A DNA stretch of 33,225 nt, from positions 25,442 to 58,666 of IMG/VR virus record IMGVR_UViG_3300033153_009805; one strand, given 5' to 3'. The DNA comes from a virus. Position 1 is the stretch's first letter, and the number at the start of each line of letters is the position of its first letter. This document shows, piece by piece, positions 8,626-16,691 of the stretch. The notes beneath the pieces were generated by a model. The model saw only the letters and a list, made by a program, of their open reading frames with translations, ran no database searches and was not told the origin of the DNA. A program made the position numbers and the translations under genes.

Positions 8626-8633
8626 TATTTATA
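8626..8633 (-). promoter_or_regulatory. Possible T4-late-type promoter element upstream of purZ
   Basis: The minus strand reads TATAAATA, identical to the T4 late promoter -10 element, about 20 bases before the purZ ATG with GAGGG in between. A gp55-like sigma candidate is encoded at 14313-14789, so the system is plausible. The motif is short and the window is AT-rich, so chance occurrence is possible. Confidence 0.4.
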
Positions 8634-8673
8634 TTTGACAAAAATATGGCATTATCAGCAAAGGTAAAATACC

Positions 8674-10320
8674 ATGTGGAAACCAATAGATGAAAATTTA
8701 CCAACTAAAAAACATTCAAGGAAACAAATAACTTTTAAATGCCAATGTCGAATAAGAACAATCAAAAAAATGCCATGGAGAAATTATGCAGCTGGGCATT
8801 CTAAATCATGCGGAAAATGCAATTATATTTATCTATCAGAATTAAACGGAAAACAATATGGGAATCTACAAATTGAAGAAGATAAAGACGAGCTAGTATC
8901 CAAGAATTATAAAGCAATTTTTATATGTTCCTGTGGTTCTAAGAAAAAAATTGTTCTTAAATCAGTATTGAATGGATTAACAAAATCGTGCGGATGCCTA
9001 TTAATAGGCAAAAATGAAAAATTTATTGAACATGCATTACTGTACAAAGGACCTCAACAGATAATTAATCGGCCATCAATTAATCCTAATGTTAAATTAA
9101 ATGATTGGTGGCAATTACAGCAATTTGGACGATTAAAAATAATTCAAACTGTTGATAAATTATCAATCAAATCAGAAAAAAAACTACAATGTCAATGTGC
9201 ATGTGGAAATATGCATCACGTACGAGCGGAACATCTCACTTCTGGTCGAACTAAATCATGCGGAAAATGTTCATTAAAAGCTGCCAAATGGTGGGAAGAA
9301 ACCAAAATATTATCATATCCAACAAATTTAAAAGAATTCAAACAAATAATGGAAGGTTCTTCTCTAGAACCATTAGAATTTAATAAATTAAAACCCAAAA
9401 CAAAATGTTTATATTGTTCCAAAATTTTTACGCCACGATTTTATGATATTTTCTTAAAACAGATTAAGTCATGTGGTTGTATCAATTCTAAGATCACCCA
9501 ACCAACTATAAAATTAGCATCATATATTCCAAACCAAATAACTATAGAATATGAAAAATCTATAAATGGATGGGATATCGATATTTTTTTGCCAGATTTT
9601 AATTTGGGAATAGATTTGCACGGTTTAAGATATCACTCCAATGCTATAAGAGATAATAAAAGTAAAGACATAAGAAAATTTAGAAATTTATCGCATACTA
9701 TTGATTATTTAGTAATATATGAAGATGAAGTGAGGATTAAAAAAGATTGGTTAAAATCATTCTTAACAGAAAAAACGAAATCTAGTAATCCAAAAATCTT
9801 AAGACCACAAAAATGCTCATTACAACAAATCAATTATAAACAAACAGTACCATTATATGAACAATATCATTACTTAGGACCTAGAGCCGCAAAACTTCAT
9901 TTGGGTTTATATTACAACGAAAAATTAGTAGCCGCAATAAGTATTCATACCCCAAGCAGGCAGTCCAATCATGATTATGAAATAGTAAGAATGTGTAGAA
10001 ATCCTAATTATAGGATACATGGTATTTGGTCATATTTAATGTCAAAATTACCAGAATATGGAGTATCTGGTAGTATTATTTCATTTAGCGATAATAGAAT
10101 ATCAAATGGGAATGTCTATTCCATAATCGGATTTAAATTTTCTGGTGACATAAAATCAGATTATTGGTATACAAATTTGAGACAAAGATTCCATAAATCC
10201 AAAATGAGAAAAACTAAAAAAGAGAAATTAAGTAATACAACAGAAGAGAATTTACGATTGAATCAAGGTTTTTATAAAATATGGGATTTTGGCAAGAAAA
10301 AATGGGACATTACCCTTTAA
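8674..10320 (+). CDS. Free-standing homing endonuclease, Vsr-like (EDxHD type), with Zn-finger repeats
   Basis: The 548-residue protein is one of few plus-strand genes. Its first half has four Cys-rich modules (about 22-49, 84-108, 172-199, 246-270), most ending in KSCGKC or KSCGC, as in DNA-binding fingers of phage homing enzymes. Residues about 300-330 carry GWDIDIFLPDFNLGIDLHG, followed by VIYEDE, the signature of Vsr-like EDxHD endonucleases such as I-Bth0305I. The C-terminal domain (about 385-510) resembles the acetyltransferase-like domain often fused to phage homing enzymes. It should cut a recipient genome lacking it. An AAGG site precedes the ATG. Its stop overlaps the stop of the convergent exonuclease gene. 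It is more AT-rich than its neighbours, a sign of recent arrival. Confidence 0.85.
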   Translation: MWKPIDENLPTKKHSRKQITFKCQCRIRTIKKMPWRNYAAGHSKSCGKCNYIYLSELNGKQYGNLQIEEDKDELVSKNYKAIFICSCGSKKKIVLKSVLNGLTKSCGCLLIGKNEKFIEHALLYKGPQQIINRPSINPNVKLNDWWQLQQFGRLKIIQTVDKLSIKSEKKLQCQCACGNMHHVRAEHLTSGRTKSCGKCSLKAAKWWEETKILSYPTNLKEFKQIMEGSSLEPLEFNKLKPKTKCLYCSKIFTPRFYDIFLKQIKSCGCINSKITQPTIKLASYIPNQITIEYEKSINGWDIDIFLPDFNLGIDLHGLRYHSNAIRDNKSKDIRKFRNLSHTIDYLVIYEDEVRIKKDWLKSFLTEKTKSSNPKILRPQKCSLQQINYKQTVPLYEQYHYLGPRAAKLHLGLYYNEKLVAAISIHTPSRQSNHDYEIVRMCRNPNYRIHGIWSYLMSKLPEYGVSGSIISFSDNRISNGNVYSIIGFKFSGDIKSDYWYTNLRQRFHKSKMRKTKKEKLSNTTEENLRLNQGFYKIWDFGKKKWDITL

Positions 10321-11087
10321 TATCCAGGTGATTCTATTTTCTCAAGTCTAAAAGACCACTCAGGTTTTGCCCCACGCATTACTTTCTTGATATACTTGGC
10401 ATCTAGTTCAATATATTCCGATATTAAACCGCATTTATGCCATGATTTAATACTAGGATCCCACATATACTTTCCGCCAATACCATCAACTACCGATGGT
10501 GCCTGCCACAACAGTTCTTTTTGTTCCTTAATACGACCACCATTTGCGAACAAATGAAATTTCGGAGTCATTTTGCGTTCAGCCGCCTCATCCAAATCAT
10601 GATATCCAGCAATCTGCGCACAAATTATAGCATCTGTCAAAGCACGATGCCAATCAAGAACGATAATACCATAATCTACAGCTAGATGACCAAGTCTATA
10701 AGATGAGACTTTTTTCAACACGTTAGTGTGTATAAAGTCTCTCTGAGTACAAAGCCAAGGTTTTTGTTTAAATGATGGCCATCTATTGGTAATAAATTGA
10801 TAATCGCACGTCGCATTATGAGCCACAATATATTTCGCTAGATCAGCAGATACAGCATCCCACGGATCAATCCCGTTCTCATCAATATCCGGCATCATTA
10901 AACTTAAATTGCGATCGATTTTATGACATTCAGCGGCCTCTGCCCCCCATTTTGTCGTTTTATAAATCTTACCAAAAGAAGAAAGCACCACCTTGGATTC
11001 GGTGTCATATAGGACAGCGCCCATTTCAACAATCTGATCATCTTTTTCGAGACCAGTGGTCTCTACATCCACTCCCAATATAATCAT
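10317..11087 (-). CDS. DnaQ-like 3'-5' exonuclease (DEDDh family)
   Basis: Residues 6-13 read VDVETTGL, the ExoI motif with D7 and E9. AHNATCDYQFI (89-99) provides D95, and WHRALTDA (146-153) provides H147 and D152: all five DEDDh residues are present. The enzyme removes nucleotides from 3' ends of DNA or RNA. It could proofread DNA, trim tRNA, or process recombination ends. The exonuclease domain occupies about 165 residues; the remaining 90 form a Trp/Lys-rich tail of unknown role. The ATG at 11087 has no strong ribosome-binding site. A TATAAATA sequence lies immediately before the start but is too close to act as its promoter. Confidence 0.85.
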   Translation of the reverse strand: MIILGVDVETTGLEKDDQIVEMGAVLYDTESKVVLSSFGKIYKTTKWGAEAAECHKIDRNLSLMMPDIDENGIDPWDAVSADLAKYIVAHNATCDYQFITNRWPSFKQKPWLCTQRDFIHTNVLKKVSSYRLGHLAVDYGIIVLDWHRALTDAIICAQIAGYHDLDEAAERKMTPKFHLFANGGRIKEQKELLWQAPSVVDGIGGKYMWDPSIKSWHKCGLISEYIELDAKYIKKVMRGAKPEWSFRLEKIESPGY

Positions 11088-11099
11088 AATATTTATATA

Positions 11100-11450
11100 C
11101 TATAACATAGCATCCGGTATTAATTCTACCCAATGTTCTGGCATCCATATTCTCTTACCATCAGTGAATATAACCCTATAATGGATATGTGATTTATCGA
11201 CTATGATACCAGGATCAAGATATTTAGTATGTTCTTCATTAATCACATATATCCATTGGCCTTCATCTATTGATGGGATATCGTCTAATTGTCCGCATAC
11301 AGGCCAATTTGGCGGAATAATCTGAACATTTTCAATCACAACCCATTCAATAAATCCACAACCAGAGCATTTAGCGGGCATCTTATTAAATGATGACCAA
11401 TGTGCTGAATTACTAAGATTAAGAGGAGTTTTGCATTTACTACATATCAT
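11100..11450 (-). CDS. Zinc-ribbon hypothetical protein (116 aa)
   Basis: The N-terminus holds two CxxC pairs (CSKC near 4-7 and CSGC near 28-31), a four-Cys zinc ribbon. The C-terminal part has strands of the type YVINEEHTKYLDPG and HYRVIFTDGKRIWMPEHW, typical of a small beta-barrel. ATG at 11450 is chosen; the frame extends to a GTG one codon upstream. It overlaps the end of the dCMP deaminase gene by 11 bases. No specific family recognised. Confidence 0.7.
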   Translation of the reverse strand: MICSKCKTPLNLSNSAHWSSFNKMPAKCSGCGFIEWVVIENVQIIPPNWPVCGQLDDIPSIDEGQWIYVINEEHTKYLDPGIIVDKSHIHYRVIFTDGKRIWMPEHWVELIPDAML

Positions 11451-11889
11451 CACTATATCTTACTGTAATCCCAGCTTCCTTGAACATCCGTTCAGATCTT
11501 TCAGCCTCTTCATCCCATTTCTTACCACTGCTGCTCCTACTTCCAAGTATAACCTCTTTAATTCCAACTTGAATAATAGCACGAGCACAGTCGGTACATG
11601 GAATATAACAACTCATAAAAATTCTGCATCCTTTAAGCTTTACCCCGTGTCTAGCAGCATTATATATTGCATTCCTTTCGGAATGCTCAATCCAAAAATA
11701 TTTCTCTGGTCTCTCTTGCCTCTCAGATATATCATCGTTAATACCTCTTGGGAAAGAATTATATCCTGTAGATATTACTTCGTTATCAGGGCCTACTATT
11801 ACAGCTCCTATTTGAGTATTTTGATCTTTCGATCTAGTCGCTACAAGTCTTGCCATTTTCACGAAATAGACATCCCAGGAAGGTCTCAT
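11440..11889 (-). CDS. dCMP deaminase
   Basis: Converts dCMP to dUMP, supplying thymidylate synthesis, in the cytoplasm. The zinc site is complete: HSE at 69-71 and PCTDC at 97-101, with an N-terminal RSKDQNTQIGAVIV strand usual for the family. The length (149 aa) is that of phage dCMP deaminases. Its ATG overlaps the TGA of the preceding gene (ATGA). It belongs to a nucleotide-metabolism block with a DeoC-like protein and a deoxyribosyltransferase-like protein. A ComE-type or riboflavin deaminase is less likely given the short, single-domain form. Confidence 0.93.
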   Translation of the reverse strand: MRPSWDVYFVKMARLVATRSKDQNTQIGAVIVGPDNEVISTGYNSFPRGINDDISERQERPEKYFWIEHSERNAIYNAARHGVKLKGCRIFMSCYIPCTDCARAIIQVGIKEVILGSRSSSGKKWDEEAERSERMFKEAGITVRYSDDM

Positions 11890-12668
11890 TTCAATCTACC
11901 GCGCTGAAATTTTCTCCTCTGAACCCGAAGACCACTGTTGGTTATCATATTTCTAACCTGAGCCTTGCGTACACCATCCAATTTGCTAACAGGATCAGGT
12001 ACAACATCTTCGACTTTTAAGTCTACCACTGATTTCTTAAACTGATCTACAGAAATATCAAATCTTGCTACCTTGTACTCATCTAAAGCATGAATCAATT
12101 CTAGATCAACATTACCGCTCACTTTAACGGGGTATGGAATAAAAGATTGAATGCGCTTTATAGCTTCAATATGTTCATCTATCCCAATATTTGGAATCTT
12201 TAAGTGAGGATCGGTCCTCACAAATGACGGTGGGTACATTTTCATATTCTTAAGGATGCGTTCGGCGTCATCACCATCTCTATAATATGATCCAAGACAC
12301 CACCTGATTTCAGCTAATCTATTCTGCATCTTAATGAATTCGAATATAGCTTTCATCTCGTTTCTGGCTTCTATTTCTGTTTTATCAGGGCTCAATAAAA
12401 TCTCAAAACCATCAGCAGCAATAAAATCTGGATGAGATCTCTTCAATTTATCCATCGCAAAATTCCTACCATCAGGAAAATCAATAGTGCATATTATGCG
12501 ATATTGACCATTGCGTGCAGATCGATGTGTTATGAGTTCTGCAACGTATTCAGATTTAGTCACAATTGTCTGTATTCGATTCTTTATTACCAGATCCGAT
12601 ACATATTGCGGATTAGTATTTGGATTGAAAATGTTGAGTTCTAAACGACCGGCTAATTGTGGATTCAT
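11886..12668 (-). CDS. DeoC-like TIM-barrel protein, catalytic lysine probably lost
   Basis: Several segments line up with deoxyribose-phosphate aldolase: IICTIDFPDG (58-67) with the family's TV-FPxG strand, FEILLSPDK with EVDVV, FVRTDPH with the Schiff-base strand FIKTSTG, and VKVSGNVD with FKPAGGVR. In this alignment, made by eye, the Schiff-base Lys is Arg, so ordinary aldolase activity may be missing. The C-terminal 35 residues are very basic. The gene is coupled to dCMP deaminase downstream and a deoxyribosyltransferase-like gene upstream, consistent with deoxyribose or nucleotide metabolism. An AGGA site precedes the ATG. The assignment is moderate; another TIM-barrel family is possible. 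Confidence 0.55.
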   Translation of the reverse strand: MNPQLAGRLELNIFNPNTNPQYVSDLVIKNRIQTIVTKSEYVAELITHRSARNGQYRIICTIDFPDGRNFAMDKLKRSHPDFIAADGFEILLSPDKTEIEARNEMKAIFEFIKMQNRLAEIRWCLGSYYRDGDDAERILKNMKMYPPSFVRTDPHLKIPNIGIDEHIEAIKRIQSFIPYPVKVSGNVDLELIHALDEYKVARFDISVDQFKKSVVDLKVEDVVPDPVSKLDGVRKAQVRNMITNSGLRVQRRKFQRGRLK

Positions 12669-13274
12669 CTATATTCCTAGTTCTGAAATGACATCAGGAT
12701 CTTCATAATACGAAATGAAAATCCATTTAAATTTATCTACATCCAATTTGCCAGAATCAACAGCAATAACGTAGTCGTATAGCTCATCCCAAGTACCAAA
12801 ATGACAATGAGACACATATTCGTCTAACGTAGATGCAACTTGCGCTGGAATCCAAGTACTAACCACGCCATCCGGCATATGAAACAATATTGGTTTGCCA
12901 GCATCAGTCGCTACCTTTAGTTCCTCAAGAGTACCAAATGTTGGTTTCTTAGGCAAATGGCATATCATGAAATTACAATCATGCGCAAATCTCAGATCGA
13001 TATCACGCACTTTTTTAATCCCATCATTAAATATATGCGACTCAACAGAATCTGCATATCCATCCTTAACTGCACTAGTAATCGCATCGTTATAAGTGCT
13101 AGGATGACACCCACCAAGATCCCCTAACCAACCCGGCTTAATTAACGGGTCATAAACCTTAATGTCGAGTGGCAGCAGTAAATTATTGGCAATGTCACGT
13201 CGCCATTTGCGCGGATCTTCGCTGTGATCAATCGATCCCGTCAAATAAACAGAAGATCCTTTTAATTTATTCAT
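12669..13274 (-). CDS. Nucleoside 2-deoxyribosyltransferase-like protein
   Basis: The N-terminal VYLTGSID (9-16) and a later MICHLPKKPTFGTLEELKVA stretch match the pattern of the nucleoside 2-deoxyribosyltransferase superfamily: a GSI loop, then a hydrophobic strand and GTxxE, where Glu117 or Glu118 would be the nucleophile. GKPILF follows as usual. Such enzymes move deoxyribose between bases or hydrolyse deoxynucleoside monophosphates. The protein (201 aa) is a little longer than the classical enzyme because of a C-terminal helix. An AGGTG site precedes the ATG. Substrate is unknown; in a Z-genome phage, base exchange on purine deoxynucleotides is a possibility to consider. Confidence 0.7.
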   Translation of the reverse strand: MNKLKGSSVYLTGSIDHSEDPRKWRRDIANNLLLPLDIKVYDPLIKPGWLGDLGGCHPSTYNDAITSAVKDGYADSVESHIFNDGIKKVRDIDLRFAHDCNFMICHLPKKPTFGTLEELKVATDAGKPILFHMPDGVVSTWIPAQVASTLDEYVSHCHFGTWDELYDYVIAVDSGKLDVDKFKWIFISYYEDPDVISELGI

Positions 13275-13302
13275 ATCTCACCTGATATATGAGATACGCA
13301 TA

Positions 13303-14256
13303 TCAGTTTGTTTTATTATTTGCTATCTCAAGAATTTTATCTGGCGCTTCAATATGATCTAACTTAGAGAAATACTCTATAAAGGGCCATTTATTGTAGG
13401 AGGAACAGAATACGAATTTCTGTCTTTCTTGTGGAGTTAATTGTTTGGCGCCAGCCATGTAATATTCAGCTTCTTTTTCAAACCTCTTTACTCTGATGCC
13501 GGGCTCAACATCTGGATTGCGGCCATAAAAATGAACTTTGCCATCTTTACCGGCAGACATATCACATCCAAATATGAATATCTTATCATAATTCATCCAT
13601 AATGCAGTCTGCATGTTTGCGAACGTAGTTGATCTGCCGATATAATATCCAGTTAATAAATTCTTCGAGAACCCTTTACCAGATCTATTACGGACCATTA
13701 TTTGATTCTTATGTCTAGCTCTAACTGACCATGCGTTAATCAAAGTATTTGGGAATGCATCAAAAACCTCACGATTTCTTAGATATTGAGAATTATCACA
13801 AAATACCCAATATTTTGTAGGATGCACTCTCGGATCTGGTTTGTTTATTGACATAATATCGATTAATGGGTGTCCTTTTAATTTCACTATATCAGTCTCT
13901 AATATTGAGGGGCCACATGCTACCATTATTAATATTCTGCCTTTGCCACAATCCCTTAATCTCTCAATAGCGGCATTATATTGAGTTTGATGTAATTCCT
14001 TCTGTGATCGCAATCTCGAAACTTTGGATTTATTAACAACAACTCGTGGTTTTACTACATTATTGCGTGGTGCTTTGATGTTCGGCGGTCTTTGGATCAT
14101 TACCTTCTGCGGCTGTTGAAGCCTCAGCGTACTAGGTTGTGTCGCTCTTGATGTATTCGGCTTGTTTAATACAATTATAGGCTTTGTTCTAGTGTTAACA
14201 AATCGCCCCGCTCTAACAATGCCAGGTTTAGCAGTTAATCTATATCGTTGAGCCAT
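13303..14256 (-). CDS. DUF115-like protein, possible glycosyltransferase-related (317 aa)
   Basis: The first 85 residues are a Pro/Lys/Arg-rich low-complexity region. From about residue 105 the protein reads ILIMVACGPSI, like the GPSL loop of DUF115/sialyltransferase-like proteins, then INKPDPRVHPTKYWVFCDN and IFIFGCDMS, both consistent with a Rossmann-like fold. Phages often carry such proteins, but their function is largely unsettled. The basic N-terminus may bind nucleic acid or virion. The ATG has no clear ribosome-binding site. I am confident it is coding and only moderately sure of the family. Confidence 0.6.
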   Translation of the reverse strand: MAQRYRLTAKPGIVRAGRFVNTRTKPIIVLNKPNTSRATQPSTLRLQQPQKVMIQRPPNIKAPRNNVVKPRVVVNKSKVSRLRSQKELHQTQYNAAIERLRDCGKGRILIMVACGPSILETDIVKLKGHPLIDIMSINKPDPRVHPTKYWVFCDNSQYLRNREVFDAFPNTLINAWSVRARHKNQIMVRNRSGKGFSKNLLTGYYIGRSTTFANMQTALWMNYDKIFIFGCDMSAGKDGKVHFYGRNPDVEPGIRVKRFEKEAEYYMAGAKQLTPQERQKFVFCSSYNKWPFIEYFSKLDHIEAPDKILEIANNKTN

Positions 14257-14312
14257 AAGTTACGTTTGGGTATTTCGACGTATTTTATTAGATTAGCGAG
14301 TTTAAGAATTGA

Positions 14313-14789
14313 CTAAGACCCAGCCTTATGTTCTAATTGAGTAGCATCGTTATGAAGTTTAGCCATCAACCGGATGTTATCTGGATGTCTTATAACGCTA
14401 CCATCTATACTAGAAGCTTTAACCAATCTAGGCTTAAGAGCATAATTAGAGAACAACAGACGCCTCCTACGAGTACGCTTGTTCATCAAGGAATATAAAT
14501 GTCGGTGTATTGTAGTAGTCAACAGATTGAAAACTGGAGCGCGCCCTGGGGTGAATATCAATTTCTTATTCTTAATCTTTTCAATCGTGAGAGTGAAAGT
14601 TTCATGCGTCAATTCAGCATGTTCCTCGTCGCTCTTTGGATTGAACTTAACAGCCACGCCTTGACATATTCTGTAGACAAAATTAGAAAGCCGATGCCAA
14701 GATTCCTCATCATCATATTGCAGCCAATGAGCCCAACAATTTTCGATGTCGGAACTCTCAACATAATTTTTCTTAGCCTTTCTTCTCAT
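14313..14789 (-). CDS. Sigma-like factor, T4 gp55 (late sigma) type
   Basis: The start is taken at ATG 14789, which has GGAG seven bases upstream; a longer frame to 14828 lacks such a site. The 158-residue protein has one sigma region-2-like core: SWHRLSNFVYRICQG, LTHETFTLTIEKI, then FNLLTTTIHRHLYSLMNK followed by an Arg cluster, as in minimal phage late sigma factors. It should bind host RNA polymerase core and direct late transcription. It is divergent from another sigma-like gene at 14932. A region-4 domain is absent, as in T4 gp55. A TATAAATA element upstream of purZ would fit this factor. Confidence 0.65.
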   Translation of the reverse strand: MRRKAKKNYVESSDIENCWAHWLQYDDEESWHRLSNFVYRICQGVAVKFNPKSDEEHAELTHETFTLTIEKIKNKKLIFTPGRAPVFNLLTTTIHRHLYSLMNKRTRRRRLLFSNYALKPRLVKASSIDGSVIRHPDNIRLMAKLHNDATQLEHKAGS

Positions 14790-14853
14790 AGATATACTCC
14801 AATAAAATCTATAAAAGATAAAATACATGTATATTTTACTACTACATAATTAA

Positions 14854-14931
14854 GCAAAAGAAACAAACGGCAAAGAAACAAACGGCAAAAGAAACAAACA
14901 GCAAAAGAAACAAACAGCAAAAGGAGCAAAA
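14854..14931 (+). repeat. Tandem repeat leader, about five units of 15-16 bp
   Basis: Units start at 14854, 14870, 14885, 14901 and 14917. The consensus is GCAAAAGAAACAAACG. The fifth unit is changed to GCAAAAGGAGCAAAA, creating the ribosome-binding site directly before the ATG at 14932. The leader is pyrimidine-poor and unstructured, so it could act as a translation enhancer or protein-binding array. The short dyad TACATGTA lies just upstream, around 14825. Confidence 0.9.
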
Positions 14932-15969
14932 ATGGGACAACTAGCAAAATTATTTATTCGTGGAAGTTTAGTAAAAGTAACAGCAAAAAACCTGGCACCA
15001 GAACAAAAAGAAAACGTCGAAAATTTGATGTTTCTGGTTTGGAACGACCCTGATCTTGATAGTGCCAAAACAGAATTCTGTTCCATCCTAAGGCGCACCA
15101 TCAGTAATGAATATATGGATCGAGATTATGCTCTAGCCGAAGTTATGATCACATTGTGGCGAGGAGCAGTCGATGTTCTATATCATTCTCCAAAAAATGA
15201 GACATCTGAGAAATATGCAATCTGGAAAGAACGTAAACACAAAATTTTAACCGACCAGATAATCAGAAAGAAGTATTTTAAAACATATCTTTATATGTAT
15301 ATGCGTCAGATTATAAATGAGAACAAAATCCAAATGCGCCAAGTCGATAAGATTGTTACTGGTCCCGCTGACCAAGTAGCATTGGAAATGGTCGAATTCT
15401 TCCTAAACAGTAATGCACCCAAAAAAATTAGCTATACTATTGACGAAGATTCCACAATCTACTGTGACACAAATCTTATTCCTGTTAAAACTCTTAAGAA
15501 GATCTGTATATTAAAAGATGAATTTATCAGGTTCAATGTCGAGATTAAAATTCAAGAAGATAGAGTTATCATTAATTCTAATGATCCAACCTTGATCTCG
15601 AAGACTATCACAGACAAGGAACGTGCTAAATTCAATTCGATGAGTGGCTTCGATGAGGACACCAAGAACAGTTTCCAACAACATTGTGAATATCAGGCGA
15701 TTAATAGGATGGGAGTCGATATGGATAATGTGCTAGTAGAAGATGCTATAAGAGCTATCAACAACAGATTAACCGATCAGAGCAAGGAAGTTTTTGAGCT
15801 TCTAATCAATCCGCCGAAAGAATTTCTTGATCAATTCTACCCGCGCAGAAAGAAGGAAGTCCGTCCAAAGGAACTCCATATGGCGCAATGGCTTGGAATT
15901 TCCAAAGATGAAGTGTCTAAATGCATCAATATGATCCAGAAGCAAGCTATTGCTCTTGATATCAAATAA
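14932..15969 (+). CDS. Putative sigma-like or DNA-binding regulatory protein (345 aa)
   Basis: The plus-strand gene has an AAAGGAG site seven bases before ATG. Residues 105-135 (YFKTYLYMYMRQIINENK) resemble the sigma region-2 helix, and the last 45 residues contain a helix-turn-helix-like AQWLGISKDEVSKCINMI, as in region 4. A central beta-rich insert lies at about 155-230. This layout suggests a sigma-like transcription factor, but the match is weak. It is divergent from the gp55-like gene, so both may share a control region containing the tandem repeats. The alternative is a phage-specific regulator without sigma ancestry. Confidence 0.5.
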   Translation: MGQLAKLFIRGSLVKVTAKNLAPEQKENVENLMFLVWNDPDLDSAKTEFCSILRRTISNEYMDRDYALAEVMITLWRGAVDVLYHSPKNETSEKYAIWKERKHKILTDQIIRKKYFKTYLYMYMRQIINENKIQMRQVDKIVTGPADQVALEMVEFFLNSNAPKKISYTIDEDSTIYCDTNLIPVKTLKKICILKDEFIRFNVEIKIQEDRVIINSNDPTLISKTITDKERAKFNSMSGFDEDTKNSFQQHCEYQAINRMGVDMDNVLVEDAIRAINNRLTDQSKEVFELLINPPKEFLDQFYPRRKKEVRPKELHMAQWLGISKDEVSKCINMIQKQAIALDIK

Positions 15970-16009
15970 CTAAGAGTAAGACATTAGTCGATGCTTGGCA
16001 CAGGATAAT

Positions 16010-16555
16010 CTACCTAGGCCCAGAATAGAATGCCCCAGCAGCCGTAGGCCCCAATCTTGGACTTCTAGCATTATTTCCTATAATTGGTAATTGAGTTAAA
16101 GCGCCCATAGGTAATTGGAAATTTTGTGGCAGTTCTATATAACCAGACTTACTGTTATCCAAGATTTTCAATATGAAATCGATAACACGATCAGGTGTTG
16201 TCATCATATCTGCCGGCAAATGCGAATCTGCCTCGCCACGAGTAGCTCGCAATACATCAGTTGCACTAGTATGACTAGTATATCCAAGGTTCAGTCGATT
16301 AGTACCTAATACAAACAAATTCCAACCAATCTTATGAACACCAGTAGCTATATCCACCGATTCAGAATGTGGAATTATTTCGCAACGATTGAATAAATTA
16401 GGACACGCAATCGGCAAATCAGCAGACAACGGTGGATATAACGGGGATCGCATATTATCAGCATAACCCTTAATAGCGAAGAATTGATTTAATTCACGTT
16501 TAATAAGTTCTCTCTGTAATTTCCGCTTAATTTTTCTAGCTAACATTAGATTCAT
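16010..16555 (-). CDS. Hypothetical protein (181 aa)
   Basis: ATG with AAGG upstream. A very basic N-terminal helix (residues 6-22) is followed by a Pro-rich stretch and a Gly/Ala/Pro-rich C-terminus. No catalytic motif, signal peptide or membrane segment is seen. It is convergent with the sigma-like gene, with 40 bases between the two stops. The 135 bases between this gene and sbcC hold no convincing gene. Family unknown. Confidence 0.7.
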   Translation of the reverse strand: MNLMLARKIKRKLQRELIKRELNQFFAIKGYADNMRSPLYPPLSADLPIACPNLFNRCEIIPHSESVDIATGVHKIGWNLFVLGTNRLNLGYTSHTSATDVLRATRGEADSHLPADMMTTPDRVIDFILKILDNSKSGYIELPQNFQLPMGALTQLPIIGNNARSPRLGPTAAGAFYSGPR

Positions 16556-16691
16556 ATTATAAAACCTTATTATTTATGCCATAGCCCAATAAATTGATAT
16601 TATATAGACCATGCAGCGGACAATATCCAAGGAATGTAGCCGCCAACCAGCAAAAATTTGGATTAAGTGATCTAGGCATACATTATGTTTG

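Noticed and set aside
11090-11097. TATAAATA on the minus strand before the exonuclease
   Set aside because: It ends two bases before the ATG, too close for a leadered late promoter.
14850-15101. 83-codon minus-strand frame
   Set aside because: It only reads the tandem repeats and the antisense of the sigma-like gene; low-complexity Phe/Cys/Leu product, no ribosome-binding site.
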